Origin: a bacterium YEK0313
GTDB lineage: Bacteria; Pseudomonadota; Alphaproteobacteria; Rhizobiales; Phreatobacteraceae
DNA: 64,000 nt
Reading direction: 5' to 3'
Assembly: GCA_000751295.2 (NCBI GenBank)
Contig: CCMO02000001.1
Coordinates: 4,244,615 to 4,308,614, forward strand
Under the pieces are notes generated by a model. That model made no database searches. It was not told the DNA's origin and was given only the letters and a program-made list of their open reading frames with translations. Positions 1 through 8,584 of the stretch are shown in pieces. The translations under genes and the position numbers were made by a program. Each line of letters begins with the position of its first letter. Position 1 is the first letter of the stretch.

Positions 1-496
<496 letters not shown>

Positions 497-497
<1 letters not shown>

Positions 498-874
498 TGC
501 AGGGCATTCTCTACGAGGAACCCTCGATCTGGCTGTTCCTGATGGTCACCGTGCTGATGGGCGGCTGGGCCGCCTGGATGACCGGCTCGGCATGCGCCGA
601 GACCTGGCGCGGGCTGCCGCAGACCTGGGCCTATCTCGTTCTTCTCGGCTGCGGCGTGCGCTTCATCCATTTCGCCCTGTTCGAGGGCACGCTGTTCTCG
701 CCGCACTATTACCTTGTCGATACCATCGTGCTGCTGCTGATCGGCACCGCCGCCTGGCGGGCCGCCCGGGCGCGCCAGATGACCACGCAATACTGGTGGC
801 TCTACCAACGTACCGGCCCCCTGTCCTGGGCGAAGCGGCCGGAACCTCTGTCTTCCCGTCCGGGAAGTTCCTGA
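497..874 (+). CDS. DUF6867 family small membrane protein of the liv operon
   Basis: A predicted inner-membrane protein of 125 residues with about three hydrophobic segments (near residues 12-32, 43-60 and 73-88). The R-F-I-H-F-A-L-F-E-G-T core followed by H-Y-Y-L-V-D-T and a C-terminal Y-x-W-L-Y...S-W stretch matches the DUF6867 family as I remember it. In alphaproteobacteria these proteins are encoded directly after livF. The ATG overlaps the livF stop by one base (TGATG), which implies coupling. No biochemical function is known to me; a role in assembling or modulating the Liv importer is inferred from position only. The last ten or so residues are low in complexity and may be a strain-specific tail. 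Confidence 0.8.
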
Positions 875-1004
875 TGGCGTCGAGGAACACCAACAAGCGG
901 CTGACAAGGCCCAAGAAAGAGTGTTCGATCGGACCAAGGGCAATGGGCTGCCCGCGATAAGGACACCTGCAAAGCTTCTGCTCTTCTCAAGGGAAGGATG
1001 AGAG

Positions 1005-2123
1005 ATGACCAAAAAGTTGCTTGCCGGGCTGACGCTCGGTCTGGGTCTGGCCCTGGCGGTTCCCGCCCAGGCCCAGATCCGTCTCGGTGTGGCCGGGCCG
1101 ATGACCGGATCCAGCGCCGCCTTCGGCGCGCAGCTGCGCAACGGCGTCGAACAGGCGGTCGAGGACATCAATGCGGCGGGCGGCATCCTCGGCCAGCGCA
1201 TCGTGCTGTCGGTCGGCGACGATGCCGGCGATCCGAGGCAAGGCGTCAACGTCGCCAACAAGTTCGCCGGTGACGGCGTCCGCTTCGTCGTCGGCCACTT
1301 CAACTCGGGCGTCACCCTGCCCGCTTCGGAAGTCTATGCCGAGAACGGCGCGGTCTACATCACTCCAGCCGCCACCAATCCGCGCGTCACCGAGCGCGGC
1401 CAGTGGAACGCCTTCCGCACCTGCGGCCGCGACGACCAGCAGGGTGCCGTCGCCGGCGCCTATCTCGCCCAGCACTATCGCGACAAGAAGATCGCCATCG
1501 TCCACGACAAGACGACCTACGGCAAAGGCCTTGCCGACGAGACGCAGAAGGCGCTGCGCGCCGCCGGCCTGCGCGAGGTCATCTACGAAGGCGTCAACAC
1601 CGGCGAGAAGGACTTCTCGGCGCTGATCTCCAAGCTGAAGGCAGCCGGCGTCGACATCGTCTACTGGGGCGGCCTGCACACCGAGGGCGGCCTGATCGTC
1701 CGCCAGATGCGCGACCAGGGCGTCCAGGCGCCGCTCATGTCCGGCGACGGCATTGCCGACAACGAATTCGCCGCCATTGCCGGCCCCGGCGCCGAAGGCA
1801 CGCTGATGACCTTCCCGCCCGACCCGCGCAACCGCCCGGAAGCCGCCGCCATCGTCGAGCGCTTCCGCACCCAGCGCCGGTTCGACCCGCAGGCCTATAC
1901 GCTCTACAGCTATGCCGCGGTCCAGATCTTCCAGCAGGCGGCGATCGCCACCAACTCGCTCGACCCGCGCAAGATCGCCGAACACATGCGCTCGGGCGTC
2001 GTGTTCAAGACCGTGATCGGCGACATCTCCTACGACAAGAAGGGTGACATCACCCGCGCGGACTACGTCACCTATACCTGGCGGCGTCAGCCGGACGGCA
2101 AGATCACCTATGTCGAGAACTGA
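1005..2123 (+). CDS. Branched-chain amino acid ABC transporter substrate-binding protein (LivK-like)
   Basis: Periplasmic binding protein of 372 residues belonging to the Leu/Ile/Val-binding (type I periplasmic fold) family, presumed to deliver substrate to the Liv permeases and the upstream LivF. An N-terminal signal peptide (basic MTKK, hydrophobic core, A-Q-A cleavage near residue 23) is followed by I-R-L-G-V-A-G-P-M-T-G, the usual first strand. Conserved LivK landmarks include Q-A-V-E-D-I-N-A-A-G-G and F-V-V-G-H-F-N-S-G. The start follows a good ribosome site (AAGGATGAGAG-ATG). It sits 130 bp after the DUF6867 gene and ends just before an intrinsic terminator, so it is probably the last gene of the operon. 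The actual ligand cannot be told from sequence. Confidence 0.92.
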   Translation: MTKKLLAGLTLGLGLALAVPAQAQIRLGVAGPMTGSSAAFGAQLRNGVEQAVEDINAAGGILGQRIVLSVGDDAGDPRQGVNVANKFAGDGVRFVVGHFNSGVTLPASEVYAENGAVYITPAATNPRVTERGQWNAFRTCGRDDQQGAVAGAYLAQHYRDKKIAIVHDKTTYGKGLADETQKALRAAGLREVIYEGVNTGEKDFSALISKLKAAGVDIVYWGGLHTEGGLIVRQMRDQGVQAPLMSGDGIADNEFAAIAGPGAEGTLMTFPPDPRNRPEAAAIVERFRTQRRFDPQAYTLYSYAAVQIFQQAAIATNSLDPRKIAEHMRSGVVFKTVIGDISYDKKGDITRADYVTYTWRRQPDGKITYVEN

Positions 2124-2177
2124 ATGAACCGATGAAATCCGGGGCCCGAAGGGCTCCCCGTCCTGAGGGGGACGAGA

Positions 2178-2209
2178 CCCCGTCCGGAGCGATCCGGGCG
2201 GGGTTTTTT
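2178..2209 (+). terminator. Intrinsic terminator after the LivK-like gene
   Basis: An 11-bp stem (2178-2188 with 2193-2203, one G-U type mismatch), a four-base loop GCGA and a run of six T (2204-2209) form a classic rho-independent terminator. It starts 54 bp after the stop codon at 2123. Confidence 0.88.
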
Positions 2210-2213
2210 CTCG

Positions 2214-2311
2214 GGCGAATGGCGAGCGGCGAATAACGAATGGGGGAGGCCCTACGGACTTTGTGCACTCCCGCAAAGACGGGGCGCCCCTTCCCCTCTT
2301 CGCCATTCGCC
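2214..2311. repeat. Intergenic palindromic element built of GCGAAT-type heptamers
   Basis: A 12-bp sequence GGCGAATGGCGA at 2214-2225 recurs as its perfect inverse complement at 2300-2311. The left arm continues as degenerate heptamers (GCGAATG, GCGAGCG, GCGAATA, ACGAATG) followed by a G-rich run. The right arm mirrors this with a run of C and CTT units. It lies between the convergent LivK-like and ccdA genes and contains no plausible gene. It resembles short interspersed intergenic repeats of rhizobial genomes, but other copies cannot be checked here. Confidence 0.55.
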
Positions 2312-2319
2312 ATCCACGC

Positions 2320-3051
2320 CTAACCGAAAGCGGCGAGCGCCGGGAAGGTTTCCAGAAGCCAGTAGGCGGCGGTCGCCATGCCGCCGGTCAGGAAGGCGAT
2401 GCCGGTCGCGACCAGCAGCCCGCCCATGGCCATCTCGATCGCCCGCAGCCGCTTCTTGACCGCCGAGGCGAAGGCGAGGAAGCGGCGGATGGCGAGCGCG
2501 GCCAGCACGAAAGGAATGCCGAGCCCCAGCGAATAGACCGCCAGCAGCAGCGCGCCGCGATGGACGGTCATTTCCGAGGCGGCGACGGCGAGGATCGCCG
2601 CCAGAACCGGCCCGATGCACGGCGTCCAGCCGAAGGCGAAGGCGAGCCCCATCACATAGGCCCCGAGCGGACCCGCACGCGGCGCGACATCGACCTTGGC
2701 CTGCCGGTAGAGCAAGGGGATGCGGAACAGCCCGAGGAAATGCAGGCCCATGATGATGATGGCGATGCCGGCAATGGTGGCAAAGGTGCCGGAATGGATC
2801 CTGAGCACCTGGCCGAGCACCGAAGCCGAGGCGCCGAGCAGCACGAAGACGGTGGTGAAGCCGGCAACGAAGACCAGCGCGAGCGAGACCGCGCGCTTCA
2901 CCAGGGCCTTGCCGGTATCGACCTCGGCGAGGTCGTCGAGCGTCGCGCCGGTCAGATAGACGAGATAAGGCGGCACCAGCGGCAGGACGCAAGGCGACAG
3001 GAAGCTGACGAGGCCCGCAAGCAGGGCCGCGGTAAGGGTCACATCGGGCAT
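2320..3051 (-). CDS. ccdA: Cytochrome c biogenesis protein CcdA
   Basis: An inner-membrane thiol-disulfide transporter of 243 residues. CcdA moves reducing equivalents from cytoplasmic thioredoxin to periplasmic partners, including the apocytochrome c reduction branch. The two redox cysteines sit in the expected P-C contexts: S-F-L-S-P-C-V-L-P-L in helix 1 and F-G-W-T-P-C-I-G-P in helix 4. Six hydrophobic segments fit the short CcdA/DsbD-beta type. The open frame continues far upstream of the chosen ATG, but the residues before it are arginine/glycine-rich and not membrane-like, so MPDVTL is the right start. It is divergent from a DsbA-family gene, which suits a shared role in thiol chemistry. 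Confidence 0.93.
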   Translation of the reverse strand: MPDVTLTAALLAGLVSFLSPCVLPLVPPYLVYLTGATLDDLAEVDTGKALVKRAVSLALVFVAGFTTVFVLLGASASVLGQVLRIHSGTFATIAGIAIIIMGLHFLGLFRIPLLYRQAKVDVAPRAGPLGAYVMGLAFAFGWTPCIGPVLAAILAVAASEMTVHRGALLLAVYSLGLGIPFVLAALAIRRFLAFASAVKKRLRAIEMAMGGLLVATGIAFLTGGMATAAYWLLETFPALAAFG

Positions 3052-3080
3052 CAAGGGTCCGCCGCGCGCCAGGAAACCGT

Positions 3081-3103
3081 CGCCACGGAAGACTTCCGTG
3101 GCG
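3081..3103. promoter_or_regulatory. Perfect 10-bp inverted repeat upstream of ccdA
   Basis: CGCCACGGAA (3081-3090) and its inverse complement (3094-3103) are separated by three bases. The repeat lies about 30 bp upstream of the ccdA start, within the 240-bp region between ccdA and the divergent DsbA-family gene. It could be a protein-binding site or a leader hairpin. No T-run follows on either strand, so it is not a standard terminator. Confidence 0.5.
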
Positions 3104-3291
3104 GGCGCCCTCTCGTCTATCGCCCCGCGCGCCCGATCGGAAGCATTGACTTCGGCCGCTCGCACAGGCGTGATCGGCCGTGAACATGCCGGACCGGGGC
3201 GAAACCGCCGCGGCAAGCGCCGCAACCGGCGGTGCCCTGCCCGTCCTATCGCCGGACCCGTGCGCCCGCCCCCGAACCTGCCGGCTGAGCC

Positions 3292-3936
3292 ATGAGCGAT
3301 CCAATCACCGTCACCTACCTGTTCGACCCGCTCTGCGGCTGGTGCTACGGCGCCTCGCCCGTCATCCGCCAGTTGGCCCGCGCGCCCGGCATTGCGGTCG
3401 TGCCCGCGCCGACCGGCCTGTTCTCCGGCGCCGGAGCGCGGCCAATGGATGCGGACTTTGCCGCCTATGCCTGGTCGAACGACCAGCGCATCGCCCAGAT
3501 CACCGGCCAGCCTTTCAGCGAGGCCTACCGCCTGAAGGTGCTCAGCGCGCCGGGTCAGCGGTTCGATTCGGCAGCCGCCACGGCCGGCCTCACCGCCGTG
3601 CATCTCAGCCGGCCGGAGGCCGAGCTCGATGCCCTCGCCACGCTCCAGTCGGCGCGCTACGACGGCGGGCGCGACATCGTCTCGGCGGCCGGCGTCGCCG
3701 CCGTCCTGCGCGAGGCCGGCCTGGCCGAGGCGGCGGACCGGCTCACCGCGGCCGACCCGGCGCTCGTCGATGCGGTGCGGCAGCGCACCGGCGCCGCGCA
3801 GCGGATGATGGCGGCCTTCGGCGCCCGCGGCGTACCGGCCCTGGTCGCCGGCACCGGCAGCAGCCAGCGCCTGCTCGGCTCCAATGCGCTGTTCGGCGAT
3901 GCCCGGGCACTGATCGCTGCGATTGGCGCAAGCTGA
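3292..3936 (+). CDS. DsbA-family thioredoxin-fold oxidoreductase (C-G-W-C)
   Basis: A protein of 214 residues with a thioredoxin-like N-terminus, Y-L-F-D-P-L-C-G-W-C-Y-G (residues 9-20). This carries a CxxC motif of the DsbA/FrnE/HCCA-isomerase superfamily. The alpha-helical insert and the C-terminal G-V-P-A-L-V strand, with the cis-proline typical of the fold, are visible near residues 180-187. There is no signal peptide, so it acts in the cytoplasm like FrnE-type proteins rather than as a periplasmic DsbA. The start MSDPITVTYLFDP is well placed. It is divergent from ccdA. The substrate is unknown; an isomerase role acting on small molecules is an alternative. Confidence 0.85.
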   Translation: MSDPITVTYLFDPLCGWCYGASPVIRQLARAPGIAVVPAPTGLFSGAGARPMDADFAAYAWSNDQRIAQITGQPFSEAYRLKVLSAPGQRFDSAAATAGLTAVHLSRPEAELDALATLQSARYDGGRDIVSAAGVAAVLREAGLAEAADRLTAADPALVDAVRQRTGAAQRMMAAFGARGVPALVAGTGSSQRLLGSNALFGDARALIAAIGAS

Positions 3937-4046
3937 TCGAAGCGGACAAGAAACCATTCACCATCGCCGGCATTCGCCGGCCGGCCTTAACGCCTGTGGC
4001 CGACCGGGCGTCTAGAATGGCAGGTCACATGTGGGAGCGTGTCGCC

Positions 4047-4307
4047 ATGATCCCGGTCATCAACGGATTTGTCTGCGTCACCAGCGAGGATGCAAGCTTT
4101 GCCCGGCGCGGGCTCGATCCGCAGAATCCGACCAACGACCCCGCCATTGCCGACCGGCTGGCGGTGAGCGTCGGGCGTGCCGTCATGCCCGAAGCAGCCT
4201 TCGATGCGCTCGTCGCTCATCCGGAGGCCGTCGCCGAGGCGGCCGCCCCGCAATTCGGCCCGAAGCCCGCCGCCGGCCCCGGCCGGATCGTCGATCTGTC
4301 GGCCTAG
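4047..4307 (+). CDS. Small hypothetical protein
   Basis: A frame of 86 residues starting at an ATG preceded by GGGAG at a nine-base spacing; another in-frame ATG lies 18 bp upstream at 4029. Codon choice is strongly GC-ending, as in neighbouring genes. The protein is soluble, has no signal peptide or recognisable domain, and contains an A-R-R-G-L-D-P-Q-N-P-T-N-D-P segment. I do not recognise the family. It sits between the DsbA-family gene and the convergent DadA-like gene and has no obvious partner. It is probably a real lineage-specific gene. Confidence 0.5.
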   Translation: MIPVINGFVCVTSEDASFARRGLDPQNPTNDPAIADRLAVSVGRAVMPEAAFDALVAHPEAVAEAAAPQFGPKPAAGPGRIVDLSA

Positions 4308-4402
4308 CATCCAGGCAGAGATGATCCATCCCGCCGCGGCCTCCAGCCTACGGATGCACGGCGCTTTGCGCGGAGCCCGACGCCGCGTTCCCGCGCGCCG
4401 GC

Positions 4403-5650
4403 TCAGCCGAAACGCTCGATGCGGTAGGGCTTGAGATCGATGCGCGGCGTCTCGCCGGCCATCGCCGCCAGCAGCGCCTTGGCGGTCGCCGGCCCCAGCG
4501 TGAAACCCCAATGGCCGTGGCCGAAGGCGAACCACAGGCCTTCGTGGCGGGGCGCCGCTCCGATCACCGGCCGCGAATCCGGCGTCGCCGGCCGGCGGCC
4601 CATCCAGGGTTCGGCCTCCACCGGCTCGCCGAGGTCGAACAGGTCGCCCGCCGCGCGCAGCGCCCGCTCGAGCTGCACCGGGGTCTTCGGCGCGTCGGGC
4701 ATCGCGATCTCGATGCCGGTCGTCAGGCGGATGCCCTGTTCCATCGGGCACAGGCAATAGCCGACATCCTCGTCGCAGACCTGGCGTGTGAGGAAGGCAT
4801 TGCCCTTCGGCTGGTAGTGCCGGTGATAGCCGCGCTTGGCGGTGAGCGGCACCGAATAGCCGAATTTCGCAATGAGATCGGCGGACCAGATGCCCAGCGC
4901 CACCACGACCTGGCGTGCGAGAAGGCGCCCTTCCTCGGTCTCGACGGCAAAGCCCTCCGGCACCTTGGCGAGCGTCATGGCATCGCCCTTGGCGAAACGG
5001 CCGCCGGCCGCGACGAAGGCCTCCGCATAGGCCTTGGTCACGCCGCCCGGGCTCGACACGGTGTCGGCGTCCTGCTGCCAGATCGCCCCGGCAAAATTGC
5101 CCTTCAGATGCGGCTCCAGTTCCAGCGTCTCGCCCTTGCTGAGCGTCACGCTGCGCAGGCCATATTCGCGGGCGAGCCGCTGGCGCCGCGCCTGGCCGTC
5201 GAGGCTCCGCTGGGTGCGGTAGAGCTCCAGCCAGCCGTCCTGGCGGAAATAGCGCTCGGCGCCGGCGAGCTTGGCGAATTCCCGGTGGCTCGGCACCGCC
5301 TCGGCGAAGAACGGCCGCATGACGCGGGCGGTCTCCTCCAGCTTGTCGGGAGCCGACCAGCGCCAGTAGTCGAACATCCAGCTGGCGACGCGCGGCAGGG
5401 CGCTCGGGTGATAATGCGAGGCCGCCTCGCGGTTCAGGGCATGCTTGAACAGGCTCGGCAGATCGCGCGGCATGGCGACCGGATAGAGATTGCCGCCGTC
5501 GACCACGCCCGCATTGCCGTAGCTCGTTTCCTCGCCGGCCCCACGCCGGTCGACCAGCACGGTGGACAGGCCGCGGCGGCGCGCCTCAAGCGCCGCCGAA
5601 GCGCCGACCATGCCGGCGCCGAGAACCAGAACGTCGTGGATTTCAGTCAT
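4403..5650 (-). CDS. FAD-dependent D-amino acid dehydrogenase (DadA-like)
   Basis: A flavoprotein of 415 residues in the DAO/DadA family, expected to oxidise D-amino acids (or a related amine) to the keto acid and pass electrons to the respiratory chain. The N-terminal dinucleotide-binding motif V-L-G-A-G-M-V-G-A (residues 9-17) binds FAD. D-R-R-G-A-G-E-E-T-S-Y-G-N-A-G follows, as in DadA. The C-terminal G-H-G-H-W-G-F-T-L-G-P motif is the usual second FAD contact. The ATG used (MTEIHDVLVLGAG) gives the standard length for the family; upstream codons are not protein-like. It stands alone, divergent from rpe. Sarcosine or glycine oxidase activity remains possible. Confidence 0.85.
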   Translation of the reverse strand: MTEIHDVLVLGAGMVGASAALEARRRGLSTVLVDRRGAGEETSYGNAGVVDGGNLYPVAMPRDLPSLFKHALNREAASHYHPSALPRVASWMFDYWRWSAPDKLEETARVMRPFFAEAVPSHREFAKLAGAERYFRQDGWLELYRTQRSLDGQARRQRLAREYGLRSVTLSKGETLELEPHLKGNFAGAIWQQDADTVSSPGGVTKAYAEAFVAAGGRFAKGDAMTLAKVPEGFAVETEEGRLLARQVVVALGIWSADLIAKFGYSVPLTAKRGYHRHYQPKGNAFLTRQVCDEDVGYCLCPMEQGIRLTTGIEIAMPDAPKTPVQLERALRAAGDLFDLGEPVEAEPWMGRRPATPDSRPVIGAAPRHEGLWFAFGHGHWGFTLGPATAKALLAAMAGETPRIDLKPYRIERFG

Positions 5651-5780
5651 GGGCGGCCCATCATTGCAATGCGGCGCCACACTGCCGGTTCGCCCTGCAT
5701 CAGACAAGCGCAGGCCTGCTTCTCATTGCCCGCGCACCTTCAGGCATGGTACCGGCGGGGCGACTTGGGAGAGCCCGACC

Positions 5781-6461
5781 ATGAAACCGATCCTGATCGC
5801 CCCTTCGATCCTTGCCGCCGACTTCGCCAGGCTCGGCGAGGAAGTGCGCGCGGTCGACGCCGCCGGGGCCGACTGGCTCCATCTCGACGTGATGGACGGC
5901 CATTTCGTGCCGAACATTTCCTTCGGCCCCGATGTGATCAAGGCAATGCGCCCGCACAGCGGCAAGGTGTTCGACGTGCACCTGATGATCCAGCCGGCCG
6001 ATCCTTATCTCGAAGCCTTCGCCAAAGCCGGTTCGGACATCATCACCGTCCATGCCGAGGCCGGGCCGCACCTGCACCGTTCCCTGCAGACCATCCGCGC
6101 GCTCGGCAAGAAGGCGGGCGTGTCGCTCAATCCGGCAACCCCGGCCAATGTCGTCGAGCATGTCCTCGACCTCACCGACCTGATCCTGGTCATGACCGTC
6201 AATCCGGGCTTCGGCGGCCAGGCCTTCATCGCCTCGCAGGTGGCGAAGGTCGCGCAGCTCCGCCAGATGATCGCCGGGCGCGACATCGTCATCGAGATCG
6301 ACGGCGGCATCACGCCCGAGACCGCGCCCTCGGTCGCCGCCGCCGGCGCCGACGTGCTGGTCGCGGGCTCCGCCGTGTTCAAGGGCGGCGCGGCCGGCTA
6401 TGCGGCGCGGATCGCGGCGATCCGGGCGGCGGCCGAACAGGCCCGCGGCACCATGGTGTGA
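5781..6461 (+). CDS. rpe: Ribulose-phosphate 3-epimerase
   Basis: A cytoplasmic TIM-barrel enzyme of 226 residues that interconverts ribulose 5-phosphate and xylulose 5-phosphate (pentose phosphate/Calvin cycles). Family signatures are all present: the N-terminal I-A-P-S-I-L-A-A-D-F, L-H-L-D-V-M-D-G-H-F-V-P-N (metal-binding His/Asp), V-N-P-G-F-G-G-Q, and the C-terminal E-I-D-G-G-I with the second catalytic Asp. The start MKPILIAPS follows GGGAGAG at a suitable distance. The length is normal for the family. The next gene downstream encodes an unrelated membrane protein 46 bp away. Confidence 0.96.
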   Translation: MKPILIAPSILAADFARLGEEVRAVDAAGADWLHLDVMDGHFVPNISFGPDVIKAMRPHSGKVFDVHLMIQPADPYLEAFAKAGSDIITVHAEAGPHLHRSLQTIRALGKKAGVSLNPATPANVVEHVLDLTDLILVMTVNPGFGGQAFIASQVAKVAQLRQMIAGRDIVIEIDGGITPETAPSVAAAGADVLVAGSAVFKGGAAGYAARIAAIRAAAEQARGTMV

Positions 6462-6507
6462 CCTGTCCCTTTAGACCCCGTCAACGGCTGGCGGCTAGAC
6501 TGCCGGC

Positions 6508-7143
6508 ATGGTCACGAAAGCGGCTCTGACGATCGAACGCAACGGCGATGCAGCAGGCAGCGAGGCGTCGGCGCCCCGGCCGAAACGGCCGCGCGCACCG
6601 CGCAAGACCGCCGCGCAGGCGGCCAAGCCGGCCAAGGCGTCCGCACCAAAACCGGCTCCGCGGCGCAGCGACGGCCCCTGGATGCGCGCCTTCACCGCGG
6701 GCTTCTGGATCGCGCTCGTGGCGCTCGGCGCGGCGGCCGCCCTGTCGATCCGTGCCGGCCATGCCCCGTCCTGGCGCAGCCTTTCGGTCGTCTGTCTGCA
6801 GGCCCTGCCGCTCTGGCCGGGCATGATGCTGTTCTGGCGGCTGCTGGAGAGCCTCCGAAGCCGCTTCGCCGCCACGCCGCTGGCGCTCTGGCTCGGGGTT
6901 GCGCTGATCGGCGCCGCGCTGACCATGCTGATCGCGCCCGGCATTGTCTTCGCCATCCATTCCCGCTCGCTGGTCATGGCCGAGGATCTCGACGGCGACC
7001 TGACGCTCTGGCAGCACGTGCTGGGCCTGGCGCATGCCTTCTCGCTCTATGTCACCACGGCATTCCGCCTCTGGTGGCCCTGGGGCGCGCTGATACCGGT
7101 CATGGTCGCAGCCCTGTTCTGGCGATCGCAGCGCCGCGTATAG
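6508..7143 (+). CDS. Hypothetical integral membrane protein
   Basis: A protein of 211 residues with two parts. The first 55 residues are rich in Ala, Pro, Lys and Arg, a disordered, positively charged cytoplasmic tail. Four hydrophobic segments follow, near residues 63-85, 92-115, 123-148 and 170-205. I do not recognise the family. It lies between rpe and purB with modest gaps on both sides and may be transcribed with rpe. The hydrophobic pattern and GC-ending codons make it a real gene, but no function can be named. Confidence 0.7.
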   Translation: MVTKAALTIERNGDAAGSEASAPRPKRPRAPRKTAAQAAKPAKASAPKPAPRRSDGPWMRAFTAGFWIALVALGAAAALSIRAGHAPSWRSLSVVCLQALPLWPGMMLFWRLLESLRSRFAATPLALWLGVALIGAALTMLIAPGIVFAIHSRSLVMAEDLDGDLTLWQHVLGLAHAFSLYVTTAFRLWWPWGALIPVMVAALFWRSQRRV

Positions 7144-7272
7144 GCCCGCCGCCCCCGTTTCCGGGACCGGACGCAACCGACACAAAAAAACGCGATCGGC
7201 GCGGTTTCATTGCAGTTCGCCCCCCGGCCTGCTAAGCCCCGGCCATCCCCTCTCCGCGCAAGGCTGCCCGCG

Positions 7273-8580
7273 ATGATCCCGCGCTATTCCCGTCCCGAGA
7301 TGACCGCCATCTGGGATCCGCAGACCAAGTTCCGCATCTGGTTCGAGATCGAGGCCCATGCCTGCGACGCGCTCGCCGAGATCGGCGTCATCCCCAAGGA
7401 GGCCGCGGCCAATATCTGGGCGCGCGCCAAGGACGTGACCTTCGACGTCGAGCGCATCGACGCGATCGAGCGCGAGGTCAAGCACGACGTCATCGCCTTC
7501 CTCACCCATCTCGGCGAATTCATCGGGCCGGATTCGCGCTTCGTGCACCAGGGCATGACCTCGTCCGATGTGCTGGACACCTGCCTCAACGTCCAGCTCG
7601 TCCGCGCGGCGGACCTGCTCATCGCCGATACGAAGGCGCTGCTCGCGGCGCTGAAGCGGCGCGCCTTCGAGCACAAGCTGACCCCCACCATCGGCCGCTC
7701 CCACGGCATCCACGCCGAGCCGACCACGTTCGGCCTGAAGCTGGCGCAGGCCTATGCTGAATTCGACCGCGCGCTGCAGCGGCTTGAAGCGGCGCGCGAG
7801 GAGGTGCGCACCTGCGCGATCTCCGGTGCCGTCGGCACCTTCGCGCAGATCGATCCGCGCGTCGAAGAGCATGTCGCGCGCGCCATGGGCCTGAAGGTCG
7901 AGCCGATCTCGACGCAGGTCATTCCGCGTGACCGGCACGCCATGTTCTTCGCCACCCTCGGCGTCGTCGCCTCCTCGGTCGAGCGCCTCGCCACCGAGAT
8001 CCGCCACCTGCAGCGCTCGGAGGTGCTGGAGGCCGAGGAGTTCTTCTCCGAGGGCCAGAAGGGCTCGTCGGCCATGCCCCACAAGCGCAACCCGGTGCTG
8101 ACCGAAAATCTCACCGGCCTCGCCCGCCTGGTGCGCGGCATGGCCCTGCCGGCCATGGAGAATGTCGCGCTCTGGCACGAACGCGACATTTCCCACTCCT
8201 CGGTCGAGCGCATGATCGGCCCGGACGCCACCGTCACCCTCGACTTCGCGCTGGTGCGCCTGACCGGCGTCATCGACAAGCTGATGGTCTATCCCGCCAA
8301 CATGCAGAAGAACCTCGACCGGCTGGGCGGTCTCGTCCATTCCCAGCGGGTGCTGCTGGCGCTGACCCAGAAGGGCGTGTCGCGCGAGGATGCCTACCGG
8401 CTGGTCCAGCGCAATGCCATGCCGGTCTGGCGCGGCGAAGGCGAGTTCCTGACGCTGCTCAAGGCCGATGCCGACGTCCGCAAGGCGCTGAGCGAGGCCG
8501 AGCTCGAGGAGAAGTTCGATCTCGGCTACCACCTGAAGCATGTCGACACGATCTTCGCCCGCGTGTTCGGGGCGAGCTGA
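7273..8580 (+). CDS. purB: Adenylosuccinate lyase
   Basis: An enzyme of 435 residues that cleaves SAICAR to AICAR plus fumarate, and adenylosuccinate to AMP plus fumarate, in purine synthesis. The fumarase/aspartase superfamily signature S-S-A-M-P-H-K-R-N-P (mobile catalytic loop) is present, together with G-M-T-S-S-D-V-L-D-T and the catalytic-His region T-I-G-R-S-H-G-I-H-A-E-P. The start MIPRYSRPEM is the conserved N-terminus of this family in alphaproteobacteria; an earlier in-frame start near 7210 reads through non-coding-like sequence. It ends four bases before the next ATG, so the pair is an operon. The other purine genes of the window lie 6-12 kb away. Confidence 0.97.
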   Translation: MIPRYSRPEMTAIWDPQTKFRIWFEIEAHACDALAEIGVIPKEAAANIWARAKDVTFDVERIDAIEREVKHDVIAFLTHLGEFIGPDSRFVHQGMTSSDVLDTCLNVQLVRAADLLIADTKALLAALKRRAFEHKLTPTIGRSHGIHAEPTTFGLKLAQAYAEFDRALQRLEAAREEVRTCAISGAVGTFAQIDPRVEEHVARAMGLKVEPISTQVIPRDRHAMFFATLGVVASSVERLATEIRHLQRSEVLEAEEFFSEGQKGSSAMPHKRNPVLTENLTGLARLVRGMALPAMENVALWHERDISHSSVERMIGPDATVTLDFALVRLTGVIDKLMVYPANMQKNLDRLGGLVHSQRVLLALTQKGVSREDAYRLVQRNAMPVWRGEGEFLTLLKADADVRKALSEAELEEKFDLGYHLKHVDTIFARVFGAS

Positions 8581-8584
8581 CGCC

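Noticed and set aside
3052..3957. Upstream extension of the ccdA frame to a 545-codon protein.
   Set aside because: The extra residues overlap the divergent DsbA-family gene and lack membrane or domain character; the ATG at 3051 is the natural start.
4029..4046. ATG at 4029 as start of the small gene.
   Set aside because: The ATG at 4047 has a better-placed GGGAG site; the extra six residues could still be real.
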